Origin: Eriocheir sinensis
Lineage: Eukaryota; Arthropoda; Malacostraca; Decapoda; Varunidae
Reading direction: 5' to 3'
DNA length: 64,000 bases
Assembly (NCBI RefSeq): GCF_024679095.1
Contig: NW_026112144.1
Location: 146,189 to 210,188, forward strand
Below are positions 1 to 12,217 of this stretch, one piece after another. Made by a program: the position numbers and the translations under genes. Under the pieces are notes generated by a model that worked only from the letters and a program-made list of their open reading frames with translations, searched no databases and had not been told where the DNA came from. How positions within the stretch are numbered: the stretch's first letter is position 1; every line of letters begins with the position of its first letter.

Positions 1-92
1 GGACCGGCCCGCCATCACCGACTCCGGCCTCTACGAGTGCCAGGTGTCCATGCAGCCCAAGATATCCCTCCGCTTCAGGCTCAGCGTTGTGG
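1..92 (+). CDS. Ig-domain exon, 3' end (Dpr-like cell-surface protein)
   Basis: The frame starting at base 2 encodes the end of an Ig V-type domain: an acidic residue, then DSGLYECQV (the conserved Asp, Tyr and second Cys around strand F), then a strand-G-like tail ending SVV. The exon ends at base 92 in phase 1, followed by the consensus donor GTGAGT at 93-98. Phase-1 ends are usual for Ig exons. YECQVS followed by a Pro-Lys turn is characteristic of arthropod Dpr (defective proboscis extension response) neuronal recognition proteins, which bind DIP partners at the cell surface. That assignment rests on about 30 residues; another Ig-superfamily member is possible. The exon start lies outside the window. 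Confidence 0.72.
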
Positions 93-98
93 GTGAGT
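93..98 (+). promoter_or_regulatory. Splice donor site
   Basis: GTGAGT follows the Ig coding frame exactly where the domain should end; in-frame TGA stops follow within a few bases, which supports an exon/intron boundary. No matching acceptor with convincing coding sequence was found downstream. Confidence 0.7.
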
Positions 99-102
99 GA
101 TG

Positions 103-400
103 ATCCTATTCAAGTTAATGAAGTAGAAGCTCAGATTAGCACCATGAAACCTAACAAGCCTTGTGGACCTGATGGTCTCAGTCCCGGTGTCTTGAGATTA
201 TTACCTGCCCAGTGGATCCTCACCATTTCAGTGTTATTTAATGCAGTCTTTTCCTCATGGTGTTATCCCTCATCCTGGCGCCGTGCTCGTATGTTCACTA
301 TATTTAAGAGAGGTAACAGGAAAATTCCGGTGAACTACCGAGGGATCAATGTTATTAATTGTTTGGCAAAGCTCTTTGACTCAGTTTTGGACCCTTCTTT
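103..400 (+). pseudogene. LINE reverse transcriptase fragment (fingers)
   Basis: An open frame of about 100 codons starting just inside the intron encodes the N-terminal part of a non-LTR reverse transcriptase: the CGPDGLSP motif, then a hydrophobic helix, then an SSWRRARMFTIFKRG strand and NYRGINVIN (equivalent of the NYRPISL motif). It lacks endonuclease, the catalytic palm and any 3' end, so it is a truncated relic. The NYRGI form resembles the LINE at 8649-12065 more than the NYRPI LINEs elsewhere here. It begins within about 15 bases of the splice donor. Confidence 0.7.
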
Positions 401-479
401 TCTTGTATTAAATCAACTCTTTTATCACTCATTAATTACCCAATAAAGGATCTCACCGTCTCGTATCCCTGGTAACGTG

Positions 480-1350
480 ATCCGGCTTAAGTTGTTATTG
501 GAGACTGGTGTTCGGGGATAAACAAGGGAAAAAGAAAATATACATTTATTTAAAATTAAATGAAAGTAATTGCCTTACGCAATATTCTATGCTCAGACGA
601 TCATAACACTGGCATATTCAGCAATGGATGAAACATATGACAAACGACATGTCTTTAAACATAATACTACAATATGTGCTCAATTGTTGCCAATAATAAT
701 AACACTCGTCGTTCCACAAGCAGTGGTTTGTATCTCTCTGCTTACATCACAATCATTATGTACTCTCCTCACAATCCTACTACACATTCCTATAGTATAA
801 TCTACTACAAGTCACGGAAGCACCAAATTATACCACACCCAGTGGTTTTACCTTTGTTTTACATCGCAAACAAATAATCACAATCCTGTCCCACTCACAA
901 TCCTACTTCACATTCCCTACATTATAATCTCCAGGACAATACAGTCGGTTTCCCTTAGATTCTCGAATTTCTACTCACGATTAAGATCACAACAGCCATT
1001 CTCGGCTGAGTGAGTAGCAGGTCTGCTTGAGGCGAGAACCAAGCTCGGTCTACTCTTACCACTGATTTCTAGGCCACATTTTTCTTTGCTTGAGGCGGAC
1101 TTACATCCTTGACACGCCTTAATTTTCTACATAACCAATGGCCAATACTTCCTGTCACACCCATCTGCTCGCTCATTATGTTGTATTGTTTTACTTCTCC
1201 TGCTATTCGTGAGTCAGTCTTAAGACACTCCCACAGTGATTTTTCTGTTAAATTATTGGCTCATAACATGTCGCCACGACTGACGTCACGGGTCAGAGTC
1301 TTTTTCAATGGTTGTTCACACTTTCTGACCACGCCCACTGGGTATCTGTT
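480..1350 (-). repeat. Candidate 3' LTR / 3' UTR of envelope-bearing element (minus strand)
   Basis: This stretch lies directly downstream, on the minus strand, of the envelope C-terminus at 1351-2030, where a 3' UTR and LTR are expected. No gene is seen. A candidate polyadenylation signal (AATAAA on the minus strand) lies near 548. I could not fix the LTR ends or a target duplication, and it shows no obvious similarity to the LTR at 13820-14593, so if it is an LTR it belongs to a different family. Confidence 0.35.
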
Positions 1351-2030
1351 TTATGTATCTGAGTCTGGGTATCTGTTTTCCTTTATCCTCGTTGTTTCCC
1401 TCCTTGTTAGTGTTTGTCCTATGAGATGTTTACACAGTTGTATATCTGTCACCCTACGTGTTAATGTTTGTCCTGTCAGATATTTACTCTGTACTGTTAT
1501 GGCTGTTCCTCTTGTTTGTTCGTTTTCTGGTTCCCGACATACTTCCCCTTCCGGAAGATCTCGCCTCGGAGATCTCACAGGTGTTGGTGGAGAAGATACG
1601 CCTTGCAATGTCTGCAGTTGGCTCGAGTCTGGAAGGAGGCGGCATTGTGCGTACCGCAGGACATAGGAATACCCAACGGCAGACGTCACCAGCAGAAGAA
1701 CCAGGATGACGACAATGGCAAAGACAATCCACCAATGGATTGCGGATTGGAAGGGCTGTTCCGGCTCGACCACAGAATTGAGGGGCTGCAAGCCAGCTGT
1801 TAGCTCCTGTAGGGGGATGGACTCAGCACTGCGAAGAGAACCTTGCCGAAGCGTCAATATCCCATTACCCGCCAGGCTGACACTATGTCTGTTTACAGGA
1901 TTGGTATGGCATGTGAGTGTCAGAGTGATGGGGGAGGCAAGTGAACAGGTCCAGTAGCCAGGACCTTTTATAAACATAGGGGAAATGTTTTCAAGACTAT
2001 TGTGTGGCAGAGGTTGATCACTGACTCATG
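1351..2030 (-). pseudogene. Envelope-like glycoprotein C-terminus with transmembrane anchor
   Basis: A minus-strand frame of about 220 codons starts after a stop near 2030. It has a Cys-containing segment (GYWTC, then TLTCHTN), a heptad-like hydrophobic stretch, and a transmembrane segment beginning WWIVFAIVVILVLLLV (about 1672-1740). The cytoplasmic tail includes two similar short repeats near a GQTLTRR motif. This is the usual end of an LTR-retrotransposon envelope of the baculovirus F-like type. The frame has no N-terminal part, so it is a fragment. It may be the type of end missing from the envelope at 23788-24386, but common origin is not shown. Confidence 0.55.
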
Positions 2031-2040
2031 ATTCAAGAAA

Positions 2041-3655
2041 GCAGCCGATTCACAAGAGGCTGCGTGACTAGCCTCATAGACGGGGCCTGTGGGAGGACAA
2101 ACTAACATATGGTTATTCTTGTTACTGTGTTCCATACTAGAAAGCAGAAAATATATTTTCCGATTATCATGAAGGCAATATATCGTGAATCAACACTATA
2201 CATAAGAAAGTAAGTGCTATTCTGCACAGAAAATGGAAGGGAGTCGATTCGAAAGACATCAAAGGTGTCAGGCGGATCTCCTCGCAAAGGTTTGGTGAGA
2301 CAGAAATTACGAGAATCGTGCAAAGCCGTTGTCCTGGAGGACAGTTATTACATCCCTATATAAAGCTAAAAAATCAAGAACTGCAAGGCACAAAAGACCT
2401 GGAGGCCGAGCCTAGGCTTCCTTTAATGTACTGAACAACTGTTTGTCTCACATAATGGTTGGAGTTATGTATGTTTGCAGGGGAGCCTGCAGACTCAAAT
2501 ATAAATCTTGTATACCTGGTCTTATGTGTCTCAATGCTAAGTCAAAATACAACAATGCTTGTAGGAGCTTTTTTCTCTTACTAATGCCAAAGTCTATAGA
2601 AAATTAGCGCACAACTTGGTTCAATACATCTACAGCTGAATATAGCCTATTAAAGGCAGATTGCATGGCATGCATATTACTTAATGATGTTGAGTTTTCC
2701 ATAATAAACATTTAACTATATAAAATTTTATCAGTTAATGACTCTAGTACTCTATTTTTCCATGAATAGCATCAACTTGAGCCTGGGTCGCGGTACCAAA
2801 TAAGATATTAGACAAGGATCCTTAAAAAAAAATATATTTCTCTTTTTTTTATAACTCATAGAAGCATGCAGCTTGTTTTGATTAGTAGTCATCACATAGC
2901 CTAAAACTATTCTTAGATGATGCAACAATGAACTGAAATAATTTTCAAAATTAAAGAGTGTGTATTTTATTGCTTTTACAGCTGGATACTCAGGTGACAT
3001 TTGAATAACATTTCAAGCTAAAGAAGCAGTTACATTCCGTGCTTTATATAATGCAGCTAAAACATCTTCTGTGAGGCTAAACAGTACTATAGTATCTGTC
3101 TGGGAGGGCTATTATATAGACAGTATGTTGGTGTGAAACTTTGGCCAGCACGTGTTGGGGACTCCTGTTGTGTCATTGAGTCGTACAACGAAAGAGTCAA
3201 ATCAATCTGTGGTTTATTTCGTCATATTTCCGCTCAATCATTGCATTTTCATCCTTATACATTATTCCTGTTTTATATCGTATTAGTTTTGACACTACAT
3301 TAGGCAACTCTTGTACCGTCGAAGAGCGAAAGCTTTATCTATGCCGAGGTGGCTCTGAAAGTTTGGGAGTAACCTGAGAAGGTAGGGCCTGTGCATCAGC
3401 TGTTTATTGCTGGTGTAGAACGAACATTATTTAATGTGTCATGAGTAGCAGTCACCTCTCCGCTACGAGTTATCATTTTCGGTATAATTTTTCTCAGCGA
3501 CTTCAGGGTTGAGTAATGCAAAACATAGATCAGTGTGTGTCTCTGGATTTAAAGGGTATGCTCGCCTAACCGTTGGACATTGCTGCACATCGATGCAGTC
3601 TTCATGAAGGACTTTTACTCTATCTGTGAGGACGGTTGAAACCTTACTAGTCCTG
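2041..3655. other. No recognisable gene
   Basis: AT-rich sequence with only short unsupported open frames on either strand. I see no transposon protein, no tandem array longer than a few units, and no tRNA-like structure. It may be intron or decayed repeats. Confidence 0.6.
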
Positions 3656-3671
3656 AGGTCTCTAGTTTTTA

Positions 3672-3745
3672 GCTTATTTGTCTCTGGCCCTTAAGCCTGC
3701 GTCAAGTGAGAACCTATTACCCTGGGACACAGGCAAGTATCTAAT
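3672..3745 (+). repeat. Dispersed repeat, copy 1
   Basis: Shares a block with 25320-25385: GGCCCTT, then AGCCTG, then a GAACC(C)ATTACCCTGG segment followed by ACACAGG. The similarity extends over about 50-60 bases. The element type is unknown; a SINE remnant is possible. Confidence 0.4.
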
Positions 3746-3839
3746 GTCTAAGTTAAAAGAGTTTGCTTTCCCGGAAAACCCATTTATCCATCAGTCTGAT
3801 AGGGAAGATGAACAGGTGGTGTGCCATCTGCCTAGGCTG

Positions 3840-4372
3840 GGCCTATGAATTTTAGAGTAAAAGAGTCGACATTAAGATGGTACAGCAGGACACAGAAGCT
3901 AGCGGGAGTAGACTGGCATGTAGGAGACTGGGGGAGCAAGCTAATGTTTAAAGCAAGAACGAGAACCCTGGAGGAAAATGACAGGAACAGGGACGGAGGA
4001 AACCAGAACTGTAACTGTAGGACAGGGGAGAAAGAATCAGTGGAACACCTAATGGTAGAATGCAGCAACTAAGAGAAGGGAGTTATTAGTAGCATCAGGG
4101 AGGAGTAGGCTAAGAGGCTAGAGGAGGATAACGGGGCAGTCGCATGGTACGTGTTGGATGGAGATGCAGCGCTGGGAAAAAAGGGCACAAATGCTTGAAT
4201 AAGTGCACGGATAAGCAATGTCAGTAAGTTATTCCAGCAACAAACTGAAAAGTAAAGTGTGATAGTGTATTGCAGTGAAGAAAAATTAAGCTACACAGCA
4301 CAATTGATAGAAAAGTGTGTGAATAAACAGGAGAGACGCCCGAGAGGAGGAGGACAGGTAAAAAAAAGAAGA
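3840..4372 (+). pseudogene. LINE 3' end with C-terminal zinc-like motif
   Basis: The frame at 3845-4072 encodes KARTRTLEEN, then a Cys-x-Cys pair, then EKESVEHLMVEC. This is the C-terminal motif found after the RT in many CR1- and Jockey-related LINEs. About 300 bases of noncoding 3' UTR follow and end in an A-rich GAAGAAG tail near 4355-4378. The RT palm and thumb are missing, so it is 5'-truncated. Confidence 0.6.
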
Positions 4373-4404
4373 AGAATGTTTGTTTACATATCCGCCTAAA
4401 TGCG

Positions 4405-4480
4405 TTCCATTTACGGCGCGAAAACCCGGACCTGGGTCTGGGTTTAAAGCCGAACCTGGTTCCGGGTTTTGTGTCTAATG
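4405..4480. repeat. Short imperfect palindrome
   Basis: Two arms face each other: CCATTTA...GAAAACCCGGACCTGGGT at the left and its imperfect reverse complement ending GGTTCCGGGTTTT...TAATGG at the right. Near-complementary arms of about 30 bases around a short centre suggest a small MITE-like remnant. No target duplication is apparent. Confidence 0.4.
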
Positions 4481-4768
4481 GAAAACGCTATTGATGAGAC
4501 CCCAGGGGAGGGGGCCGTAAAGCCGCCGGACCAGTCGTCTGACCCACCGCATGACCCCGTCCAAGAAATGAGGAATGCATCAGCTCCCTCAAGCGGTCCA
4601 TCTCTCCAGACTGATCAACGTACGTACCACAAAATAAAACCATGTGGAACCTGATTCCCCTTCTCGCAGTGTTCACAGTACCGCCACCAATGACACTAAC
4701 CCCCAACACTCTCCCCCCCCCCCCTCCCACCCCCAGCTCCGCCTGGTGCCCTCCGCAATGCCCACAAC
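4481..4768. other. GC-rich stretch, no supported gene
   Basis: Open frames occur on both strands, but none has a recognisable domain. A polypyrimidine tract ending in AG (about 4706-4736) resembles a splice acceptor. The following frame does not resemble the expected Ig continuation and runs into a repeat at 4769, so I do not call an exon. Confidence 0.4.
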
Positions 4769-5340
4769 CCCGGGGGCATATTCGCCAAGTCTGGAACACC
4801 TCGTCTCCACGGGAAATTAGGACCATCACAGCGCGCGCTCAGCCAGGCCAGGTATTGCCAGCTCGTGACGTCATTACTTAACCTTTATTTACACAGTTTT
4901 ATCAAATATATGTTAATTATTTCGTGAGAACACACATATTTTCAACAGTTGAGATGTTTCTACTGATGTTACTGATGTCTGACACATTATAACACAGAGC
5001 TGGAACACATAACTGATAACTGTGACGAGCTAAGTTATCTGGGAACACTGACGGAACATCGTCCCTTGCTCCTCGGGCCGTGTTACTTTATTTTCAACAG
5101 TTGAGATGTTTCTACTGATGTTACTGATGTCTGTCATATTATAACACAGAGCTGGAACACATAACTGATAACTGTGACGAGCTAAGTTATCTGGGAACAC
5201 TGACGGAACATCGTCCCTTGCTCCTCGGGCTGTGTTACTTTATTTTCAACAGTTGAGATGTTTCTACTGATGTTACTGATGTCTGTCATATTATAACACA
5301 GAGCTGGAACACATAACTGATAACTCTGACGAGCTAAGTT
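4769..5340 (+). repeat. Left inverted arm with three 152-bp subrepeats
   Basis: Starting at CCCGGGGGCATA, this arm is closely reverse-complementary to 12217-12827. The outer ~170 bases are unique sequence with a TGACGTCA element (4867-4874). The inner part is a tandem array of 152-bp units: the TTCAACAG landmark recurs at 4941, 5093 and 5245. The third unit is cut at about 5340. It could be one terminal inverted repeat of a large element or one of two independent insertions of the same repeat. Confidence 0.75.
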
Positions 5341-5405
5341 GTTTCTGGGGGCGTGAGCTGGATGCAAGGGGAACGTGATTCCGTCTGCCAAAAATTGCAT
5401 TTTTG
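5341..5405. other. Spacer between inverted arm and CA array
   Basis: A short unique segment without coding potential separates the third 152-bp unit from the first CA-type repeats. Confidence 0.5.
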
Positions 5406-5489
5406 CAAGAAAGACACCCACACGCACCCACACCCACACCCACACACATGCACATTGCAATAAATAAATAAATACACACACTGGAAGAA

Positions 5490-5551
<62 letters not shown>

Positions 5552-5585
5552 TGCAATAAATAAATAAATACACACATTGGAAGAA

Positions 5586-5631
<46 letters not shown>

Positions 5632-5662
5632 TGCAATAAATAAATAAATACACACACATTGC

Positions 5663-5711
<49 letters not shown>

Positions 5712-5742
5712 TGCAATAAATAAATAAATATACACACATTGC

Positions 5743-5781
<39 letters not shown>
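5406..5781. repeat. Composite CA microsatellite with higher-order spacing
   Basis: CA runs are interrupted at regular intervals by TTGCAATAAATAAATA-type or TTGGAAGAAATA spacers (about 5455, 5571, 5631, 5710), giving a higher-order period of roughly 60-110 bases. The spacer resembles the LINE-tail-like TTGCAAGAAATAAATA unit at 6995, 7039 and 12135. Long Cys-Val frames on the minus strand are translations of the repeat. Confidence 0.9.
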
Positions 5782-5782
<1 letters not shown>

Positions 5783-6817
5783 AGAAAAACTTCCTCTGCC
5801 CTCGCCTTTATTGACTTTCGGAAAGCCTTCGACCTGGTTGACCACACCACTGCCATCACCAAGGCCATAAACATCGGCCTGCCCTCCCACCTGACATCCT
5901 GGCTGGCGGACTTCCTGACGCACCGGCACCAAGCTGTGCGTCATCAGGGCTGCACCTCCACCCTCCAGCCCCTCTCTGCTGGGGTGCCACAAGGGACGCG
6001 CATGGGTCCTCTTTGCTTCCTTATTCTGATCAACAATGCACTGTTAGACGCCCCTCATCGCTGGAAGTACGTGGATGATTCTACAGTGGGCATCTCCATC
6101 AACAACACAGCCCCTGACTACACGCCTCTACAACACATTCTGGACCGCCTGCAAAGCTGGACGCAAGATAACACGTCACCATCAACACCAACAAGACGGT
6201 GGTGATGCATTTTCACACCTCCACCACTGCCATCCCACCGTCAGCCCTGGAGGTTGGCCCTCACCAGCTGCAGGTGGTTGACTCCACCAAACGACTTGGA
6301 GTCACCCTGGACAGCAAGCTGAGCTGGGGCAAGCACGTCGCCACCATCATCAGGGCGGCTTCCTACAAACTTTTCATTCTGAGGCACATGAAGGCACTGG
6401 GAGCCCCCCAAAGGTCGCTCAAGAACCTGTACACCACCTTCATCCTCCCCAGACTCCTCTATGCCTCTCCTGCTTGGGCTTCCTCCATCAACAAGACCCA
6501 GCAACGCCAATTATTGAGAGTGCAAAGCCGTGCTTGCAGACAGATTCTGGGCAGTTCTTACACTAACTACGAGCATGCACTCACCCTGCTGAATATGCCC
6601 ACCCTACAGGACCGATACCAGACAAACCTAACCAAATTCGGCAAGTCCCTCCTCCACAACCCCCGTCATAGAGATCTACTCCCCCCCCCCTAGACCCACA
6701 AGACACCACAATATTCTCGTCCCGGTCAAAACTCGCACGGACAGATATCGGCTTAGTGCGATACCGACGCTTGTGAGGGTCATTAACACCTCCATGATCA
6801 CATGACCCCTCCACCCC

Positions 6818-6858
<41 letters not shown>

Positions 6859-6964
6859 CTTCCCCATTTCCCCCATTACTCATCACATGAAACTCATTGT
6901 ATGGTATTTTTGTGTATTTTCAGCCTTGTGGCTGCCTACAAATGAATAAACCATTTATTATTAT

Positions 6965-6969
<5 letters not shown>
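5782..6969 (+). pseudogene. LINE G1: RT palm-to-3' end, 5'-truncated
   Basis: The sequence starts inside RT at FIDFRKAFDLVDH (the first catalytic-Asp region), continues with AGVPQGTRMGPL, the YVDD active site at 6068-6079, TKRLGVTLDSKLSW and a thumb with LLYASPAWAS. The frame shifts near 6180, and a stop at 6691-6693 ends the main frame before the homologous tail. The 3' UTR ends in AATAAACCATT followed by a short TTA run. CA microsatellite abuts both ends. Endonuclease and RT fingers are absent. G2 (7135-8576) is its closest relative here. Confidence 0.8.
6819..6856. repeat. (CA)n microsatellite
   Basis: About 19 CA units inside the 3' UTR of LINE G1. Confidence 0.95.
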
Positions 6970-6998
<29 letters not shown>

Positions 6999-7008
6999 CA
7001 AGAAATAA

Positions 7009-7040
<32 letters not shown>

Positions 7041-7048
7041 TGCAAGAA

Positions 7049-7134
<86 letters not shown>
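6970..7134. repeat. Composite CA microsatellite
   Basis: CA runs separated by TTGCAAGAAATAAATA and TTGCAAGAAATA spacers. It follows the TTA tail of LINE G1 directly and runs into the start of LINE G2. Confidence 0.95.

Positions 7135-8550
<1,416 letters not shown>

Positions 8551-8648
<98 letters not shown>
8551..8648. repeat. TTA tail plus (CA)n
   Basis: A short TTA run, the tail of LINE G2, is followed by about 36 CA units. LINE H begins immediately after. Confidence 0.95.
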
Positions 8649-8650
<2 letters not shown>

Positions 8651-11600
8651 CTGGGGGTCTACTTATTGTCATTAGGAAAAATATTAGCTTCCAGTGGAGG
8701 CACATAAGAACTAACTCTCAATTACAGTAGACAGAGGGAGGGCAAATTTAGGTAAGGAGTTGGTAATAAGCTGTGTTTACATTCCCCCTCACACTCAAGA
8801 TATGGCACTGAAGAGCACTTTGATGAGTTGGACAATTTTTTGATAACTTATACCAGTGATGACTATATGCATGTACTTTGTGCTGATTTTAATGCTCATA
8901 CTCTCACTATGTTCCCTCTGGTGCTGGTGATGATGATCGGGTGCCTGCCGAGGTACCCCACACAAGTGTAACTGATTATGGTATAACTAAGACCAGGGCA
9001 AACCAAGATCTGACCCTAGACAGGAACTTTTATGGCAGGAAACTGGTTGAAATTTGTAAAAATCATCAAGTGTTTATATTTAATGGAAGGATGGGGAAAG
9101 ACTGTGGTATTGGCAAGCCTACAACTGCATACAATACAACTATAGATTACTTTTTAGGTTCACCTGAAGTTATGCAGTATGTGGTGTTTTTTAGAGTACT
9201 GGTGATCCGCTGTTGTCTGATGTACTCTGTGGATTACACGGAAGGATGAAATTTATGGGACCAAGTAATGTACCCGCTGTAAGCATGAGTGCCCAGAAGG
9301 CAGAACAAAGAAGAGCAAGTGAAAGGCCACGAAAGTGGAATGCTGAGAGAAGGGGTTTGTGTATATGTGAGGAATATTAGTGAGTGTAAGGTAATTGAGT
9401 TGATAGTTAAGTTGAATAATTTATCCATAGATGATATTAACCAGGAATTAAAGCAAATATTAAATGACCCTGCACTTGCAACTTTTCCACAGCATAAAAA
9501 AAAACCATATATCAAAAAGAGCAACAATGCCACTGTAAAGGGTTATGACGAACAATGCTGGAAAGTAAGAAAGGAGTACCATAAAGCAAGGCATAGATAT
9601 CATTTGCACAGGAATAGTGTAAACTTTAACAGCATGATTGCGGGAAGCAGAAAATACAAAACAAATCTTAAAAGAATAAAATACAAGATGATAAACATAA
9701 TTAAAGAACTTAGGAAATGCAAAAGTGATGACCCTAAAGAATACTGGAAAATCCTTAATGGTCAGAAAAAGAGCCATCAGATCCCCATTACATTAAATGA
9801 ATTTCCGAGCATTTCAGACAGTTAGCGAGTGATGACAACATTGATAATAATGAAGTAAATATTCTAAATGATCATGATAATATAGATAATGAGCTCTCAC
9901 CATTACTTAATGACCCTATAACCAACGAAGAGGTTGCTAGAAATATTTAAAAAAAATTAAAAATCCCCAGCATCTGACATGATATTAAATGAATACATTA
10001 AAAGTACTCAGCATATTTTGTTCCCCTATATGTTAAGCTGTTTAATAAGATACTTGATACTGGCGTCATGCCATCTGAGCGGCTGGTTGGGACAATAGTG
10101 CCACTTTATAAGAATAAGGGTGACGCTCAGGATGTTAACAACTACCGGGGGATCACTTTGCTTAGTTGTATGGTGAAGCTGCTTACCTCAGCACTTAACG
10201 AGAGACTCAATGAAAACTCAAATACAAAGTTTATTATTAATGAAACACAAGCAGGTTTTAGGCATGAGTACTCTACACTGGATCATATATTTTTGCTTAA
10301 ATGTATAATTGATTGTTCAATTGGAGGAAAAGGAAGCTCTTTTGTCTGTTTGTGGACTACAAGAAAGCTTTTGATATGGTGTGGCGGGAAGGTTTGTGGT
10401 ACAAGTTGGTGAAGGAAAAGGTGAATGGGAAAATATTTAATGTAATCAGAAACATGTATGATGACATCAGGTCTTGTGTCATGCTGAGCCAATAGTAGGG
10501 GTAAGGCAGGGATAAAATTTGTCACCATTGCTGGTCGCTCTTTAGTTAATGATATTGAAAGTAAATTGCTTGAATTTGATTGTATTTATGTAGATTTTGG
10601 TGATGATTTCTTAAATTCATACCAAAAACTCCTGGTATTAATGTATGCAGATGATACAGTTATTGTGTGTGATAGTGAGGAGGGAATGCAACAAGCCTGG
10701 ACTGCTTTGAATTTGTACTGTAATCAATGGAAACTACAACTTAACAGCAACAAAACAAAAATAGTCATGTTTAGTAGGGGAAGAGCCAACATTGATAACT
10801 ACAAATTTGAATTTGGAGGTGAAAACATTGAAGTAGTGGAAGACTATAAGTATCTTGGTGTTATTTAATTACAACGGAAGGTTCCGTAAAGGCGAGCTGG
10901 AGCTTGAAGAACAGGCAACACGGGCAATGTATTCACTGATAGGAAAGTGTAGGAAATTTGACTTGCCAGCCGACATGCAAAGTGAACTATTTAATACCAC
11001 GGTGTTGCCCGTACTGACCTATGCTTCAGAGATTTGGGGATATTACAGAGTTAGAGAGTTAGAGTCTTTGCGTATGAAATTTTTAAAACAGGCATTGGGA
11101 GTTCATAAGAATACTAGCAATGACATGGTATATGGTGAACTGGGAGTATTTCCACTTGACATACATATAAAAAGCAGAATGATGGGATATTGGTCTAAAA
11201 TTATTTTAGGTAAAGATACAAAATTTTGGTCAGTAATGTATCACTGCTTGGTACATTTGGATAGGTTAGGGATATATACTTCTCCATGGTTATTATTAAA
11301 AACATTTGTGATGAGTGTGGTATGTCATGGTTATGGTTGTCTCAAGATGTTCCCAATACAACATGGGTTAAAACAAGCTATGGAATTGAGATTGAAAGAC
11401 CAGTGAATTGCAACTTGGCACAACAACATAGTAACAAAATCTCTGTGCAGTAATTACAAAATGTTTGAGGTGGATTATGGCATGGAGTGGTATATTTCAA
11501 GCTTACAGAAGAGCAACCGAATAATAGTGACGAGATTAAGAACTTGTAACAACAGTTAATGCAACTGTTAATGCTGGCAGGCATCAAGGCGTAAATAGAG

Positions 11601-12061
11601 AAGATCGGCTTTGTAATATATAAGTGTGATGCTGGCGTTGTGGGAGATGAACTCCATGTTCTTTTTGAGTGCACTGATAGTGAAACTGTAAGGTTGCATA
11701 ATATGTACATATCAAGCTATTATACACACAGGCCATCACATTTCAAATATATATCACCGATGCAAACCACCAATGTTACCATCATGAAAAACTTAGCTCT
11801 GTTCTTGAGGCCAGTGCTAAGCATGTTCAGATGAGTGTCTGGTGTTGGCTCTCATTATTCTCCTTCAATTATTTTTATTTCTTAGTACCTGTTTTTGTTA
11901 CTTTTGTTAATGTATTTAATTATTGTTGTGTTAGTTATATAACCAGATATTTACTTGTGGCATGGACAACATATTGTGTTATTTTTTTTCTTTTGGAGGA
12001 GCGCCCAAACTTTTTTTATAAAGTCTGATTTTGATCAATAAATTCAATTCAATTCAATTCA

Positions 12062-12065
<4 letters not shown>
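8649..12065 (+). pseudogene. LINE H: endonuclease + RT, decayed
   Basis: Starts within an APE-type endonuclease (GGLLIVIRKNISF, then a CADFNAHT motif near 8880, then NFYGRKLVEICKNH and NGRMGKDCGIGKPT). Linker and RT follow: VPLYKNKGD...NNYRGITLLS (10100-10160), a DYKKAFDMVW strand (10355), YADD at 10644-10655, the VVEDYKYLGVI strand at 10828-10866 and a thumb with VLPVLTYASEIWG (about 10998-11040). A C-terminal LHVLFEC motif lies near 11650. Several frameshifts (about 9250, 9825, 10340, 10500, 10865, 11410) kill it. The tail is AATAAATTC followed by an AATTC repeat, then CA repeats. The architecture is CR1/L2-like. Confidence 0.8.
12043..12065 (+). repeat. (AATTC)n LINE tail
   Basis: Four to five AATTC units end LINE H. 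Short-unit tails of this type are typical of CR1/L2-type LINEs. Confidence 0.8.
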
Positions 12066-12135
<70 letters not shown>

Positions 12136-12147
12136 TGCAAGAAATAA

Positions 12148-12216
<69 letters not shown>
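12066..12216. repeat. Composite CA microsatellite
   Basis: Two long CA runs flank one TTGCAAGAAATAAATA spacer (12135-12150). It sits between LINE H and the right inverted arm. Confidence 0.95.

Positions 12217-12217
<1 letters not shown>

Noticed and set aside
4706..4800. Splice acceptor and exon after the polypyrimidine tract
   Set aside because: The frame after the AG has no similarity to an Ig continuation and enters a repeated sequence at 4769.
4488..4829. 113-codon minus-strand frame
   Set aside because: GC-rich, no domain, overlaps the C-run and the inverted arm; composition explains the open frame.
5406..5781. Regularly spaced repeats resembling a CRISPR array
   Set aside because: The 'repeats' are CA runs and the 'spacers' are near-identical copies of one AT-rich unit, the reverse of a CRISPR layout; the genome is eukaryotic.
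5182..5992. Minus-strand frames of 147-233 codons rich in Cys-Val
   Set aside because: They are translations of CA repeats with the TTGCAATAAATAAATA spacer; three overlapping frames are open at once, as expected for a dinucleotide array.
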